From positions 124,001 to 188,000 of the forward strand of contig CAJUAO010000002.1 in NCBI GenBank assembly GCA_910584685.1: a stretch of 64,000 nt of DNA, in the 5' to 3' direction. Of this stretch, positions 46,682 through 54,007 are shown piece after piece. A model generated the notes under the pieces. It worked only from the letters and a program-made list of their open reading frames with translations. It was not told the DNA's origin and searched no databases. This DNA is from an uncultured Lachnospiraceae bacterium. GTDB lineage: Bacteria > Bacillota > Clostridia > Lachnospirales > Lachnospiraceae. Every line of letters begins with the position of its first letter. Within the stretch, counting starts at the first letter, position 1. Position numbers and translations under genes: made by a program.

Positions 46682-47641
46682 CTACAACTCCTCCGTAGGT
46701 ACCGGCACGCTGTCTATTATCTGCTCCATTACCTCAAGCTCCGCATTCTCCTTTATTCTTTCACTGTTTTTAAGTATAATTCTGTGTACGCATACATAAG
46801 GAGCCGCCCTCTTAATATCGTCAGGCAGAACATACTCACGTCCTGCTATTGCTGCCAGACCTCTTGCCGCCGATATTAACGCCAGAGCGCCTCTCTGGCT
46901 TATACCAAGAATAATTCTGCTGTCCTCTCTTGTTTTTTCAACTATATTTACCACATATTCCACAAGCTCGTCTGCAATTCGTATATTTTTTACTATTTCC
47001 ATAGCATCCGAAATATCTGATTTTACTGCCACAGGCTCTAATTCCATAAGCACATCCTTAGTCATATGTGTTTTCATTATATCTATCATAGCCTGATGGT
47101 CAGGGTATTTCATAGAAAGCTTTACGGCAAATCTGTCTATCTGCGCCTCGGGAAGAGGAAATACACCTTGCGTATCTATTGGATTTTCTGTTGCAATTAC
47201 TAAAAATGGTGATTTTAACTGATATGTGACGCCGTCTACGGTTACCTGACGCTCCTCCATAGCCTCCAACAAGCCTGCCTGCGTTTTCGGAGTTGCCCTG
47301 TTTATCTCATCAGCTATGAGAATATTGGAAAATACAGGCCCCCTTACAAATTGAAACTCAGAGGTCTTCATATTAAAAAAATTTATGCCTGTAATGTCCG
47401 CAGGAAGCAAATCCGGCGTCATCTGTATTCTCTTAAACTCTCCGTCAATAGATTTTGCCAGCGCCTTTGCTAACATGGTCTTTCCGCTGCCCGGCACATC
47501 CTCAAGCAAAATATGCCCTCCTGATATCATGGCTGCCAAAACCATTTCTATGGTATCATCCCTGCCTATAATAACCTTTTTTATATTATCACCTATGCAG
47601 GCTGCCATTTCCCTTACATCACTTACGCTGTTTATCACCAT
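46682..47641 (-). CDS. MoxR family AAA+ ATPase
   Basis: This is a chaperone-like AAA+ ATPase of about 319 residues. Walker A is VPGSGKTMLAKALA and Walker B is ILIADEINRATPKTQ, followed by the MoxR region EAMEERQVTVDG and the sensor ATENPIDTQGVFPLPEAQIDRFAV. MoxR proteins work with DUF58 and vWA-type proteins to mature or activate others. The ATG at 47641 has AAGGG five bases before it, better than the ATG nine codons upstream. It follows the G/N-rich lipoprotein gene by 83 bases and is followed by DUF58. Confidence 0.88.
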   Translation of the reverse strand: MVINSVSDVREMAACIGDNIKKVIIGRDDTIEMVLAAMISGGHILLEDVPGSGKTMLAKALAKSIDGEFKRIQMTPDLLPADITGINFFNMKTSEFQFVRGPVFSNILIADEINRATPKTQAGLLEAMEERQVTVDGVTYQLKSPFLVIATENPIDTQGVFPLPEAQIDRFAVKLSMKYPDHQAMIDIMKTHMTKDVLMELEPVAVKSDISDAMEIVKNIRIADELVEYVVNIVEKTREDSRIILGISQRGALALISAARGLAAIAGREYVLPDDIKRAAPYVCVHRIILKNSERIKENAELEVMEQIIDSVPVPTEEL

Positions 47642-47724
47642 AATAGCCCTTATGCCCTCCATAATCATTATATCTGTTTTTCTTCAAGCAGCTGCTGACA
47701 TCCCTTTAAATAAAATAACTGCTA

Positions 47725-48711
47725 TTAATTTATTTTTTCCTCATATGTCTCCAAAACCTGCTGCGCGCCTGTATTGTATGTAACCACAAGCTTATATACG
47801 TTATAGTTCACACCGTTTTTTTCTGCAGTTGATAATTCTGTGTGTGTAGATACTATATATTTTGACGAGGTACATTTTATCTTTACTACGGAGCCGCTTA
47901 AAAGCTCTATATTCATATAACCCAGCGAATATGTTTTTGTGTCGTGTTGTCCGCTGCTTGTGACTATCTGCCTTCTGGCTGTGGTTGTCTGTTCCGTATT
48001 GCCTCCGGTAGGATTAGGTGTATTGCCTGAAGCAGGCTTTGATACATCAGGCGACTGTACTGTCGTGCTATTCTGCCCTCCATTGCTGTTATTTGCGTTT
48101 CCGTTTCCTCCGCCATTATTGCCGTTGCTTCCTCCGCCATTATTTTCTCCGTTATTGCCCTCATTTTGACTGCCTGAGCCGCTATTTCCTGCATTGTTAT
48201 TTCCTGCGCTGCCATTTCCATTATTATTTCCATTATTGTTATTTCCTACACTGCCACCGCCGTTATTACTGCCGTTTCCATTATTTACCTGACCTGACGC
48301 AGCGCTGTCTCCTGACGGCTCATTGGCAGTCTCAGTATTTTCTATAACGCTTACTATAACCTTTATTTCCTTTGTCTTGTCGCCGTATATAAACCTGTAT
48401 ACTGCCTCGTAGCTTCCCACCGTATGAATATCCACTGCCGACGCGTCAACCCACATCTGGAAATCCTCATACTTTTCTGTGTTTGAAACCTCTATGCCTG
48501 TGGAATAATCAATCTCCTTACCTACATATGTAACAATATTTTTTATTGATATTTCCGGCTCATCCTGGGAAAAATCTGCTATTCCTGCCGCTATTCCCTT
48601 TTCAACGCCAAAGAATGCATCCGTTTTAGGACTCTGTACTGTATCCTCCTTGCCGCACCCTGCAAGCATAAGCATAAATACAGATACACATATCAATACT
48701 TTTTTCCTCAT
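47725..48711 (-). CDS. Lipoprotein with a Gly/Asn-rich central region
   Basis: This is a surface lipoprotein of 328 residues. The signal peptide ends at AGC (Cys20). Residues about 60-130 look like an Ig-like domain (KYEDFQMWVDASAVD, YEAVYRFIYGDKTKEIKVIVSVI). About 100 residues of Gly, Asn and Ser follow as low-complexity repeats, then a C-terminal globular part (YSLGYMNIELLSGSVVKIK). It heads the MoxR operon, and it may be the secreted substrate of that system. I know no function. Start at 48711 follows GAGAGGAAAATATAT. Confidence 0.7.
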   Translation of the reverse strand: MRKKVLICVSVFMLMLAGCGKEDTVQSPKTDAFFGVEKGIAAGIADFSQDEPEISIKNIVTYVGKEIDYSTGIEVSNTEKYEDFQMWVDASAVDIHTVGSYEAVYRFIYGDKTKEIKVIVSVIENTETANEPSGDSAASGQVNNGNGSNNGGGSVGNNNNGNNNGNGSAGNNNAGNSGSGSQNEGNNGENNGGGSNGNNGGGNGNANNSNGGQNSTTVQSPDVSKPASGNTPNPTGGNTEQTTTARRQIVTSSGQHDTKTYSLGYMNIELLSGSVVKIKCTSSKYIVSTHTELSTAEKNGVNYNVYKLVVTYNTGAQQVLETYEEKIN

Positions 48712-48756
48712 ATATATTTTCCTCTCTGAATTATAATAATAAACCCGCCCATGGAG

Positions 48757-48847
48757 CTGTCGCAATAAGAAAAACATATATAAAATATTGTATAATACAA
48801 CTGCGTATTAATACCATATCTTGTATGATTAAAGCTTATTGTGACAG
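48757..48847. repeat. Inverted-repeat element, copy A (MITE-like)
   Basis: Terminal inverted repeats of 13 bases, CTGTCGCAATAAG and its near complement, enclose about 65 AT-rich bases. It lies between the lipoprotein start and the pfpI gene. Its sequence is similar, in inverted orientation, to the element at 55194-55282, including the TATATGTTTT(T)CTTA end. It has no coding capacity. Confidence 0.6.
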
Positions 48848-48912
48848 TCCCACTGCTAAACGAGAACGCCGCCAGTTCCTTTTCAGGAAGCTCTAAAGCT
48901 TTTTAACTACTT

Positions 48913-49464
48913 CTATCTATATTGTATAGCTGACGCCAGTTCCTCTGATTTATTTTTACCTGCAAGCTCCTCCACAAGGGCAAGGCCTAAATCTATTGCC
49001 GTTCCCATTCCCCTGCCTGTTATAATATGGCCGTCCTTCACTGCCCTGGCCTCCATTTTGACCTCCGCTCCCGTAAGATAATTCTCAAAGCCCGGATAGC
49101 ATACGGCCTTTCTGCCCTTTAATATACCCAGCCTTCCGTAAATCTTCGGCGCGGCGCATATGGCAGCCAAAAGCTTTTTCTCCCTGTCAAAATCAAGTAT
49201 AGCCTGACACAGCTTCTCACAGCCGTCAAGATTATTTGTTCCCGGCATGCCTCCCGGTAAAAAAATACCGTTATATTTCCCTAAATCAATATCCTCTAAA
49301 AGCATATCTGCCTCTATGGATATATTGTGGGCTCCTGTTACCTTTTTATTTGAGCTTATGGAAATCATATTTGTCTCTATATCTGCTCTCCTTAAAATAT
49401 CTATAACGGCTAAAGCTTCTACTTCTTCAAAGCCGTCTGCAAGCATTGCTGCAATCTTTGTCAT
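48913..49464 (-). CDS. DJ-1/PfpI family protein
   Basis: This is a 183-residue protein of the DJ-1/PfpI family, which has a class I glutamine amidotransferase fold. The nucleophile elbow is AAICAAPKIYGRLG, with Cys in the middle. The N-terminus is MTKIAAMLADGFEEVEALAVIDILRRADI. Members serve as deglycases, proteases or stress chaperones, and the sequence does not tell which. The ATG at 49464 has GGAGG eight bases before it. Its upstream partner is the CYTH gene 15 bases away. Confidence 0.88.
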   Translation of the reverse strand: MTKIAAMLADGFEEVEALAVIDILRRADIETNMISISSNKKVTGAHNISIEADMLLEDIDLGKYNGIFLPGGMPGTNNLDGCEKLCQAILDFDREKKLLAAICAAPKIYGRLGILKGRKAVCYPGFENYLTGAEVKMEARAVKDGHIITGRGMGTAIDLGLALVEELAGKNKSEELASAIQYR

Positions 49465-49479
49465 TTTATTTTCCTCCAA

Positions 49480-49932
49480 TTATAATTTATTCTGACTCAA
49501 TGTACTATTGTGGTATTTACTGCTGAATGTTACGTCCTCGCCAAACCAGTCCGGCGCAGTAAATACATTTGCCATATCCTCTGTTTCAAACTCTACCTCA
49601 GCAAGTATAAGCCCTTCATGGTTCCCTTCAAATATATCAAGCTCTATGGTACGGTCTTCATATGGTATAAGGTAACGCTTCTTTTTTATAACTGCTCCGT
49701 CTGCCTTTGCAAGAAGATGCTCGTAGCTCTCCCTTGTCAGAGGCAGATTATATTCCTCCCTTACCATAAGTCCCTTTGACTTGTAGGTCATATAGTATTC
49801 GTCATCTGACCTTCTCACTCTTACCACCGGCTCCGTACAAAGATATGCCTGCTCAATTTCCCGGTATGGATACTTACTATAACATATCGGCAGCTTATCC
49901 CTTTCAATCAAATACTTTCTCTCTATTTCCAA
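49480..49932 (-). CDS. CYTH domain protein
   Basis: This is a 150-residue CYTH-family protein. The family motif ExExK appears as EIERKYLI at the start. The tunnel-forming residues are seen in VVRVRRSDDEYYMTYK, KKRYLIPY, TIELDIFEG and GLILAEVEFETED. CYTH proteins act on triphosphorylated substrates such as inorganic triphosphate or thiamine triphosphate. The likely start is TTG at 49932, because an in-frame stop lies immediately upstream and no ATG begins the domain. The RBS is weak, so the start is unsure. Confidence 0.85.
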   Translation of the reverse strand: MEIERKYLIERDKLPICYSKYPYREIEQAYLCTEPVVRVRRSDDEYYMTYKSKGLMVREEYNLPLTRESYEHLLAKADGAVIKKKRYLIPYEDRTIELDIFEGNHEGLILAEVEFETEDMANVFTAPDWFGEDVTFSSKYHNSTLSQNKL

Positions 49933-50069
49933 AATTTTTCACATATAATTCAATTATCCTTTTTTAAGAAATCGAATTATTCTCCTTTCTTAAGGCAACG
50001 CTTCCGGCTTATGACTTGCCGGATATCAAATACCCTTCTTTTTCTCAAATGTTCTCTCAAGGTACATTA

Positions 50070-50573
50070 TTAAAAGCTTCTTATTTCGTCCTCTGTATCG
50101 TCTGCCGACTTGTCTATGCTCTTTATAACCACATAATATCCGTAATCCTCGTTCACCCTTATAAATACCCTGTCTCCTGCCTTCTTTCCCAGCACCGCGC
50201 TGCCTATAGGAGATTCCGTGCTTATCATTCCCTTAAGAGAGTCGCCTCTTATGGTAGTCACCAGCTTAAAGCTTTCCGTTTCGTCATCCTCCTCAAAGTA
50301 AAGCTCAACTATATTATTAAGGCCTACCTCATCCTCCTTTGAGGCGTCGGATATTACCGTTGCTGTCTTTATCATCTTCTCTAAATACCGTATACGGCTC
50401 TCATTCTTATTTTTATCCTTTTTTGCAGCATGGTACTCAAAATTTTCACTTAAATCACCGTGGGCCCTTGCCTCCTTCACCGCCTCTAAGGCTTCCTTTC
50501 TTACAACGCACTTGCGGTACTCTATCTCCTGCTTCATCTTATCTATGTCGCTTTGTGTAAGCTTATCGTACAT
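50070..50573 (-). CDS. greA: Transcription elongation factor GreA
   Basis: GreA rescues backtracked RNA polymerase by stimulating transcript cleavage. It has about 167 residues. The N-terminal coiled coil (KLTQSDIDKMKQEIEYRKC, ARAHGDLSENFEYHAAKKD) carries the acidic tip Asp-Leu-Ser-Glu. The C-terminal FKBP-like domain contains PIGSAVLGKKAGD. The family usually starts near residue 12 of the longer frame, and the ATG at 50573 is therefore used; its RBS is distant. It lies divergent from the tRNA-Leu gene. Confidence 0.92.
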   Translation of the reverse strand: MYDKLTQSDIDKMKQEIEYRKCVVRKEALEAVKEARAHGDLSENFEYHAAKKDKNKNESRIRYLEKMIKTATVISDASKEDEVGLNNIVELYFEEDDETESFKLVTTIRGDSLKGMISTESPIGSAVLGKKAGDRVFIRVNEDYGYYVVIKSIDKSADDTEDEIRSF

Positions 50574-50656
50574 TTTATTTATCTGCCTTTCTAAATATCC
50601 TTCCATTATAGTTTACAATTAAAATCGGATTTTTTCAAGGATATGTCACAAAACTC

Positions 50657-50685
50657 TTGACAATATATTTATTATTTTGTATTAT
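50657..50685 (+). promoter_or_regulatory. Sigma-A promoter of tRNA-Leu
   Basis: TTGACA (50657-50662) matches consensus exactly, and TATTAT (50680-50685) lies 17 bases downstream. The start point is expected near 50692, about 50 bases before the mature tRNA. The next terminator on this strand is beyond the recombinase gene. Confidence 0.85.
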
Positions 50686-50744
50686 TTTTAATGGTTTTCT
50701 GCTATAGCTATACTTTAGCCTTGGCAGCAGCCTGTATATAATAT

Positions 50745-50825
50745 GCGGATGTGGTGGAATTGGCAGACACGCTAGATTTAGGTTCTAGTGTCCCCGACGT
50801 GCAGGTTCAAGTCCTGTCATCCGCA
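50745..50825 (+). tRNA. tRNA-Leu (anticodon UAG)
   Basis: The acceptor arms are GCGGATG (50745-50751) and CATCCGC (50818-50824) with discriminator A at 50825. The anticodon stem CTAGA/TCTAG encloses the loop TTTAGGT, giving anticodon TAG, which reads CUN leucine codons. A long variable arm is present as in all leucine tRNAs, and the T-loop is GTTCAAG. CCA is not encoded. A foreign block begins within 20 bases of the 3' end. Confidence 0.95.
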
Positions 50826-51257
50826 GCTTATAGTCTTAGGCTGGTAAACAGAGCAAAGGTATTTTTTGATACAAACGGCTTTAAGTATGTTCTCGCTTTG
50901 AGTTGTGTGCTCGTGGCCGTTGGTGGTATCTTAATTCATTTTGCCGAGGGCATGGAGCTATCGGACGGCCTCTGGTGGGCTTTCGTCACTACAACAACAG
51001 TGGGCTATGGAGATATTTCGCCCAGCACCGGAGCCGGGCGCGCGATCGCTATTGTTTTAATGATTACCGGCATTGGTCTATTAGGCACTTTGACGAGTAC
51101 GATCACCTCATTTTTTCTTAATCTAAAAGCAGAAAAGCCGACGCATAGAGACGAGGTTCTCGGCCTTGTGTTGAGTCAGCTCGAAGATCTCGAAAATTTG
51201 AGTAACGAGGACATTGATCGAATTTGCGAGATTTTACAGACTTTTAAGAAGGAGTGA
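50826..51257 (+). CDS. Two-helix potassium channel, 5'-truncated or with unclear start
   Basis: This open frame encodes a small K+ channel. The pore helix and selectivity filter TVGYGD are present, with TM1 (YVLALSCVLVAVGGILIHFA) before them and TM2 (AIAIVLMITGIGLLGTLTS) after. A C-terminal cytoplasmic helix follows. The frame is open back through the whole tRNA-Leu gene. I see no ATG, GTG or TTG with a ribosome-binding site between the tRNA 3' end and TM1, so the gene either lost its 5' end at the integration point or uses a start I cannot identify. A downstream DUF4236 gene begins eight bases after it. Confidence 0.6.
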   Translation, partial: AYSLRLVNRAKVFFDTNGFKYVLALSCVLVAVGGILIHFAEGMELSDGLWWAFVTTTTVGYGDISPSTGAGRAIAIVLMITGIGLLGTLTSTITSFFLNLKAEKPTHRDEVLGLVLSQLEDLENLSNEDIDRICEILQTFKKE

Positions 51258-51264
51258 TTTGTTT

Positions 51265-51732
51265 ATGGGTGTAAAATTTAGAAAAAGCAAAAAGATCGCG
51301 CCGGGTGTTCGCCTGAACCTGAGCGCGAAAAGTGCGAGCATATCAGTCGGGCCGAAGGGTTTCAAGAAAACCTTCAGCACCAGCGGCCGCACGACAACAA
51401 CGGTCGGGATCCCGGGTACCGGGCTTTCGTATTCCACAACAAAAAGGACCGGGGCGCCTGCTGCCGGCAGCGCCTCAGAGGCTCCCGCTGCGGCTCCGGT
51501 CCGATCGGAGAAAAGCAAGGGCGTGGCCCTCTGCCTCTGTGTGTTTCTCGGCTTCTTTGGGGCTCACCGCTTCTATGTTGGGAAAACCGGTACCGGCGTT
51601 CTCTGGATCTTCACGGTTGGCGGTCTGGCTTTTGGCTGGGTGTACGATCTCATTATGATATGCTGTAATAAATTCACCGACAAGAGCGGCGCCGTGCTCG
51701 GTCTGAAGGTTGAGTCTGGGGGATCTGAATAA
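51265..51732 (+). CDS. DUF4236 and TM2 domain membrane protein
   Basis: This protein of 155 residues joins two domains. The first (residues 1-55) is DUF4236: GVKFRKSKKIAPGVRLNLSA and GRTTTTVGIPGTGLSYST. An Ala/Ser/Pro-rich linker follows. The C-terminal part is a TM2 domain with two helices: GVALCLCVFLGFFGAHRFYVG and GVLWIFTVGGLAFGWVYDLIM. DUF4236-TM2 proteins are common but of unknown function. The start at 51265 follows AAGAAGGAG. The stop codon overlaps the recombinase start by one base (TAATG), so these two genes are a translational unit. Confidence 0.85.
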   Translation: MGVKFRKSKKIAPGVRLNLSAKSASISVGPKGFKKTFSTSGRTTTTVGIPGTGLSYSTTKRTGAPAAGSASEAPAAAPVRSEKSKGVALCLCVFLGFFGAHRFYVGKTGTGVLWIFTVGGLAFGWVYDLIMICCNKFTDKSGAVLGLKVESGGSE

Positions 51733-53330
51733 TGGCGGCAAAGAAAAAACGCGCCGCCGGCAGCAATACCGACGGCGTAGAAGCATTACGAGCGGTGATA
51801 TACGCCAGATACTCCAGCAGCGGCCAGCGTGAGGAGTCAATCGAGGGCCAGCTCCGGGAGTGCTACGACTTCGCAAAAAAGCACGGCATAATTGTGATCG
51901 GCGAGTACATCGACAAGGCTATGACCGGGCGAGTGGATCAGCGGCCAGATTTCCAGAGAATGATCCGAGACTCAGAAAAGGGCCGTTTTAACTGTGTTCT
52001 CATGTGGAAAATGGACCGTTTCGCCCGGAACCGCTACGACTCCGCAATGTATAAGTATAAGCTCAAAAAGAACGGTGTGCGGATATTCTACGCAAAAGAG
52101 ACAATACCAGAGGGCCCCGAGGGCATTATCCTCGAGTCAGTAATGGAAGGATACGCTGAGTATTACAGTGAGAACCTGAGCCAGAACGTCAAGCGCGGGT
52201 ATTATGATAGTGCTCTCGAGCTCAAAACACTGGGTAAAACGTGCCTCGGGTTAAAGACTGGCCCAGACGGCCGGTACATGGTGGATCAGGCAGAGGCGGC
52301 AATCGTGCGCCGGATATTCGAGGAGTATGCAGCAGGCGAGCGTGCAAAAGATATTTACACGCGCCTGAATGATGAAGGGTACCGCACGAGCCGCGGCGGC
52401 AAATTTAACAAGAATAGCCTGCGGCGTATTCTTTCAAACGAGAAATACATCGGCGTATATGAGTATGAGGACATAAGAGTCGAGAACGGGATCCCGGCAA
52501 TAATTACCGATCGGGAGCTTTTCGACAAGGTGCAAAAAATGTTAAGGATAAACCACGACGCGCCGGCCAGAGGCAAGGCGCAAAATTTCCTTCTCACAAC
52601 AAAATTATTCTGCGGGCTCTGCGGGGCTCCTATGGTCGGAGACGGCGGCACGAGCCACACCGGCAAAGCATACGCCTATTACTCGTGCACGACGCGGAAA
52701 AAGACGCGAAGCTGCCGCAAAGAGACAGTGGCAAAGGAATGGATCGAGGATCTCGTTGTCGGCGAGCTGGTGAGGATCTTGCACAACGACGAGCTGATCG
52801 AGGAAATTGCCGATCGTGTTATGGAGTACCAGAACCGGGAGAAGGACGACTCAGGGCTTCACGCTCTGGAGATTAGAAAGAAAGAAAACGAGAAGGCGCT
52901 CAGCAATATGCTGGCAGCCATTGAGGCCGGTATCATTACGCCCAGCACAAAGACTAGGCTCATGGAGTTAGAGGCCGATCGTGCGGACATTGAAAAAGGA
53001 ATAGCCCGCGAGCTTCTGGCAGAGCCAGAGTTTGAGCGGGAGCAAATTGTTTATTTTTTGGAGAGGTTTCGCTCTGGGGATATTCACGACGAGGAGTACC
53101 GGATCGCGCTCGTTGATACGTTCCTCAATTCGGTGTATCTGTACGACGACGATCACCTCGTTTTGGTGATGAATTACTCGGGAGAGCATTGCAAGGTTAA
53201 TTTGCAGCTTGTCGAGGGCGCTATTTCTGGCGCGGAAGGTTCAGCTTTCGCGCCGTCGAGCGCACTAGACGGCGCGAATTTGAACTGTGACGGTTCATGT
53301 TTCGCGCCATTTTCCGCACTACATGATTAA
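51732..53330 (+). CDS. Large serine recombinase
   Basis: This is a site-specific recombinase of 532 residues. The N-terminal catalytic domain has Ser28 in AVIYARYSSSGQREESIEG as nucleophile, and the arginines of RFARNRYDS are nearby. The recombinase domain and zinc ribbon follow: CGLCGAPMVGD with YYSCTTRKKTRSC. A coiled-coil (RKKENEKALSNMLAAIEAG) precedes the C-terminus. The last 36 codons read through a pair of direct repeats, giving the repeated SAFAPSSAL and SCFAPFSAL. Such enzymes integrate and excise phages and islands. It starts one base before the previous gene's stop ends. It probably moves this three-gene element. Confidence 0.93.
   Translation: MAAKKKRAAGSNTDGVEALRAVIYARYSSSGQREESIEGQLRECYDFAKKHGIIVIGEYIDKAMTGRVDQRPDFQRMIRDSEKGRFNCVLMWKMDRFARNRYDSAMYKYKLKKNGVRIFYAKETIPEGPEGIILESVMEGYAEYYSENLSQNVKRGYYDSALELKTLGKTCLGLKTGPDGRYMVDQAEAAIVRRIFEEYAAGERAKDIYTRLNDEGYRTSRGGKFNKNSLRRILSNEKYIGVYEYEDIRVENGIPAIITDRELFDKVQKMLRINHDAPARGKAQNFLLTTKLFCGLCGAPMVGDGGTSHTGKAYAYYSCTTRKKTRSCRKETVAKEWIEDLVVGELVRILHNDELIEEIADRVMEYQNREKDDSGLHALEIRKKENEKALSNMLAAIEAGIITPSTKTRLMELEADRADIEKGIARELLAEPEFEREQIVYFLERFRSGDIHDEEYRIALVDTFLNSVYLYDDDHLVLVMNYSGEHCKVNLQLVEGAISGAEGSAFAPSSALDGANLNCDGSCFAPFSALHD
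53229..53322 (+). repeat. Direct and inverted repeats at the recombinase 3' end
   Basis: A roughly 30-base unit starting GGTTCA, with TTTCGCGCC inside and ending CGCACTA, occurs twice, at about 53239-53268 and 53291-53322. Within the first copy 53247-53257 pairs perfectly with 53268-53278 (11 bp). The repeats fall inside the last codons of the recombinase. They could be part of its own attachment site. Confidence 0.55.
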
Positions 53331-53339
53331 CAAATAAAC

Positions 53340-53389
53340 AAGGACTGCGGCAAAATAGCTGAAACTTAAGTTATTTTGCCACAGTCCTT
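53340..53389. terminator. Bidirectional terminator at the right end of the element
   Basis: Positions 53340-53357 pair with 53372-53389 over 18 bp with one G-U, leaving a 14-base loop, with TTATTTT on the plus side. It separates the convergent recombinase and ASCH genes. Before the element arrived it may have been the terminator of the tRNA-Leu gene. Confidence 0.75.
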
Positions 53390-53400
53390 ACTTATTTTAC

Positions 53401-53898
53401 CTATCTATATACAACCTCAAACTCTTCGCAAACCACCATCATTTCTTCCGTAAATTCAAGCCCTGTTCCTTTCAGTTCTTCCGTAAAAAAATTCCTATGG
53501 ACATTTATCCAGTAATCTAACGACCTGTCTCCCTCACCCTCTAAATACGCATGTTTCTCTGAAACCTGATTAAAGGGTATAACATATACTTCTGTAGTTC
53601 TGATTATACATACTGCCTCATTCTTTGAATTCAGTATAACGCTGTATTCTCCTGTCTTTGGTATTTCTTCTCCCTCAAGCTCATATATGGGATATGCAGA
53701 TGATGTGGCTGTTTTTTTCCCTGACATTACAAGCTGTGCAAGCACATCGGCGTCATCCCCGAACGCCCATGCGTCATATGGCACATTGTCATAATCTGCC
53801 CCAAAAGACGAATTACCATAAGGTTTCGCTTCATCTCCCTCATTAGCTTTGTCTGTTTTATCGCTTATATATTTATTCCACATTTCACTTGCTTTCAT
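53401..53898 (-). CDS. ASCH domain protein
   Basis: This is a protein of 165 residues with an ASCH fold, a small beta-barrel related to PUA that binds RNA. Visible parts are WAFGDDADVLAQLVMSGKKTATSS, the strand YSVILNSKNEAVCIIRTTEVYVIPF and RSLDYWINVHRNFF. ASCH proteins are thought to bind RNA or act as amidohydrolases; some hydrolyse modified nucleosides. The gene lies between the integrative element and the spoIIA operon and has chromosomal base composition. Confidence 0.85.
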   Translation of the reverse strand: MKASEMWNKYISDKTDKANEGDEAKPYGNSSFGADYDNVPYDAWAFGDDADVLAQLVMSGKKTATSSAYPIYELEGEEIPKTGEYSVILNSKNEAVCIIRTTEVYVIPFNQVSEKHAYLEGEGDRSLDYWINVHRNFFTEELKGTGLEFTEEMMVVCEEFEVVYR

Positions 53899-54007
53899 AT
53901 GTTTTTCTCCTGTATTTTTTTACTATATTATTTTTACTATACTATTCTGCTGTTTCTTATTCTGCCGGATTTATTTTACCAAAACTTTCATGCCTTTGCA
54001 ACAGTCC

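Larger units (their letters stand above)
50845..53340 (+). mobile_element. Minimal integrative element behind tRNA-Leu
   Basis: About 2.5 kb of distinctly more GC-rich DNA with different codon use lies between the tRNA-Leu 3' end and a terminator. It holds a K+ channel, a DUF4236/TM2 protein and a large serine recombinase. The 6-base sequence TAAACA occurs at both candidate edges (50845-50850 and 53335-53340). Removing everything between the two copies would join the tRNA to the terminator hairpin at 53340. The edges are inferred; six bases can match by chance. Confidence 0.55.

Noticed and set aside
48060..48300. Tandem repeats as a non-coding array
   Set aside because: The Gly/Asn/Ser repeats are in frame inside a lipoprotein gene and are ordinary low-complexity coding sequence.
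48860..48950. A repeat GCCAGTTCCT shared by the intergenic region and the pfpI 3' end
   Set aside because: Only ten bases are shared, which can occur by chance.
50751..50825. Coding start inside the tRNA-Leu gene for the K+ channel
   Set aside because: The first 25 codons of the long open frame are simply the tRNA sequence read as protein; no RBS precedes the GTG, and the tRNA is intact.
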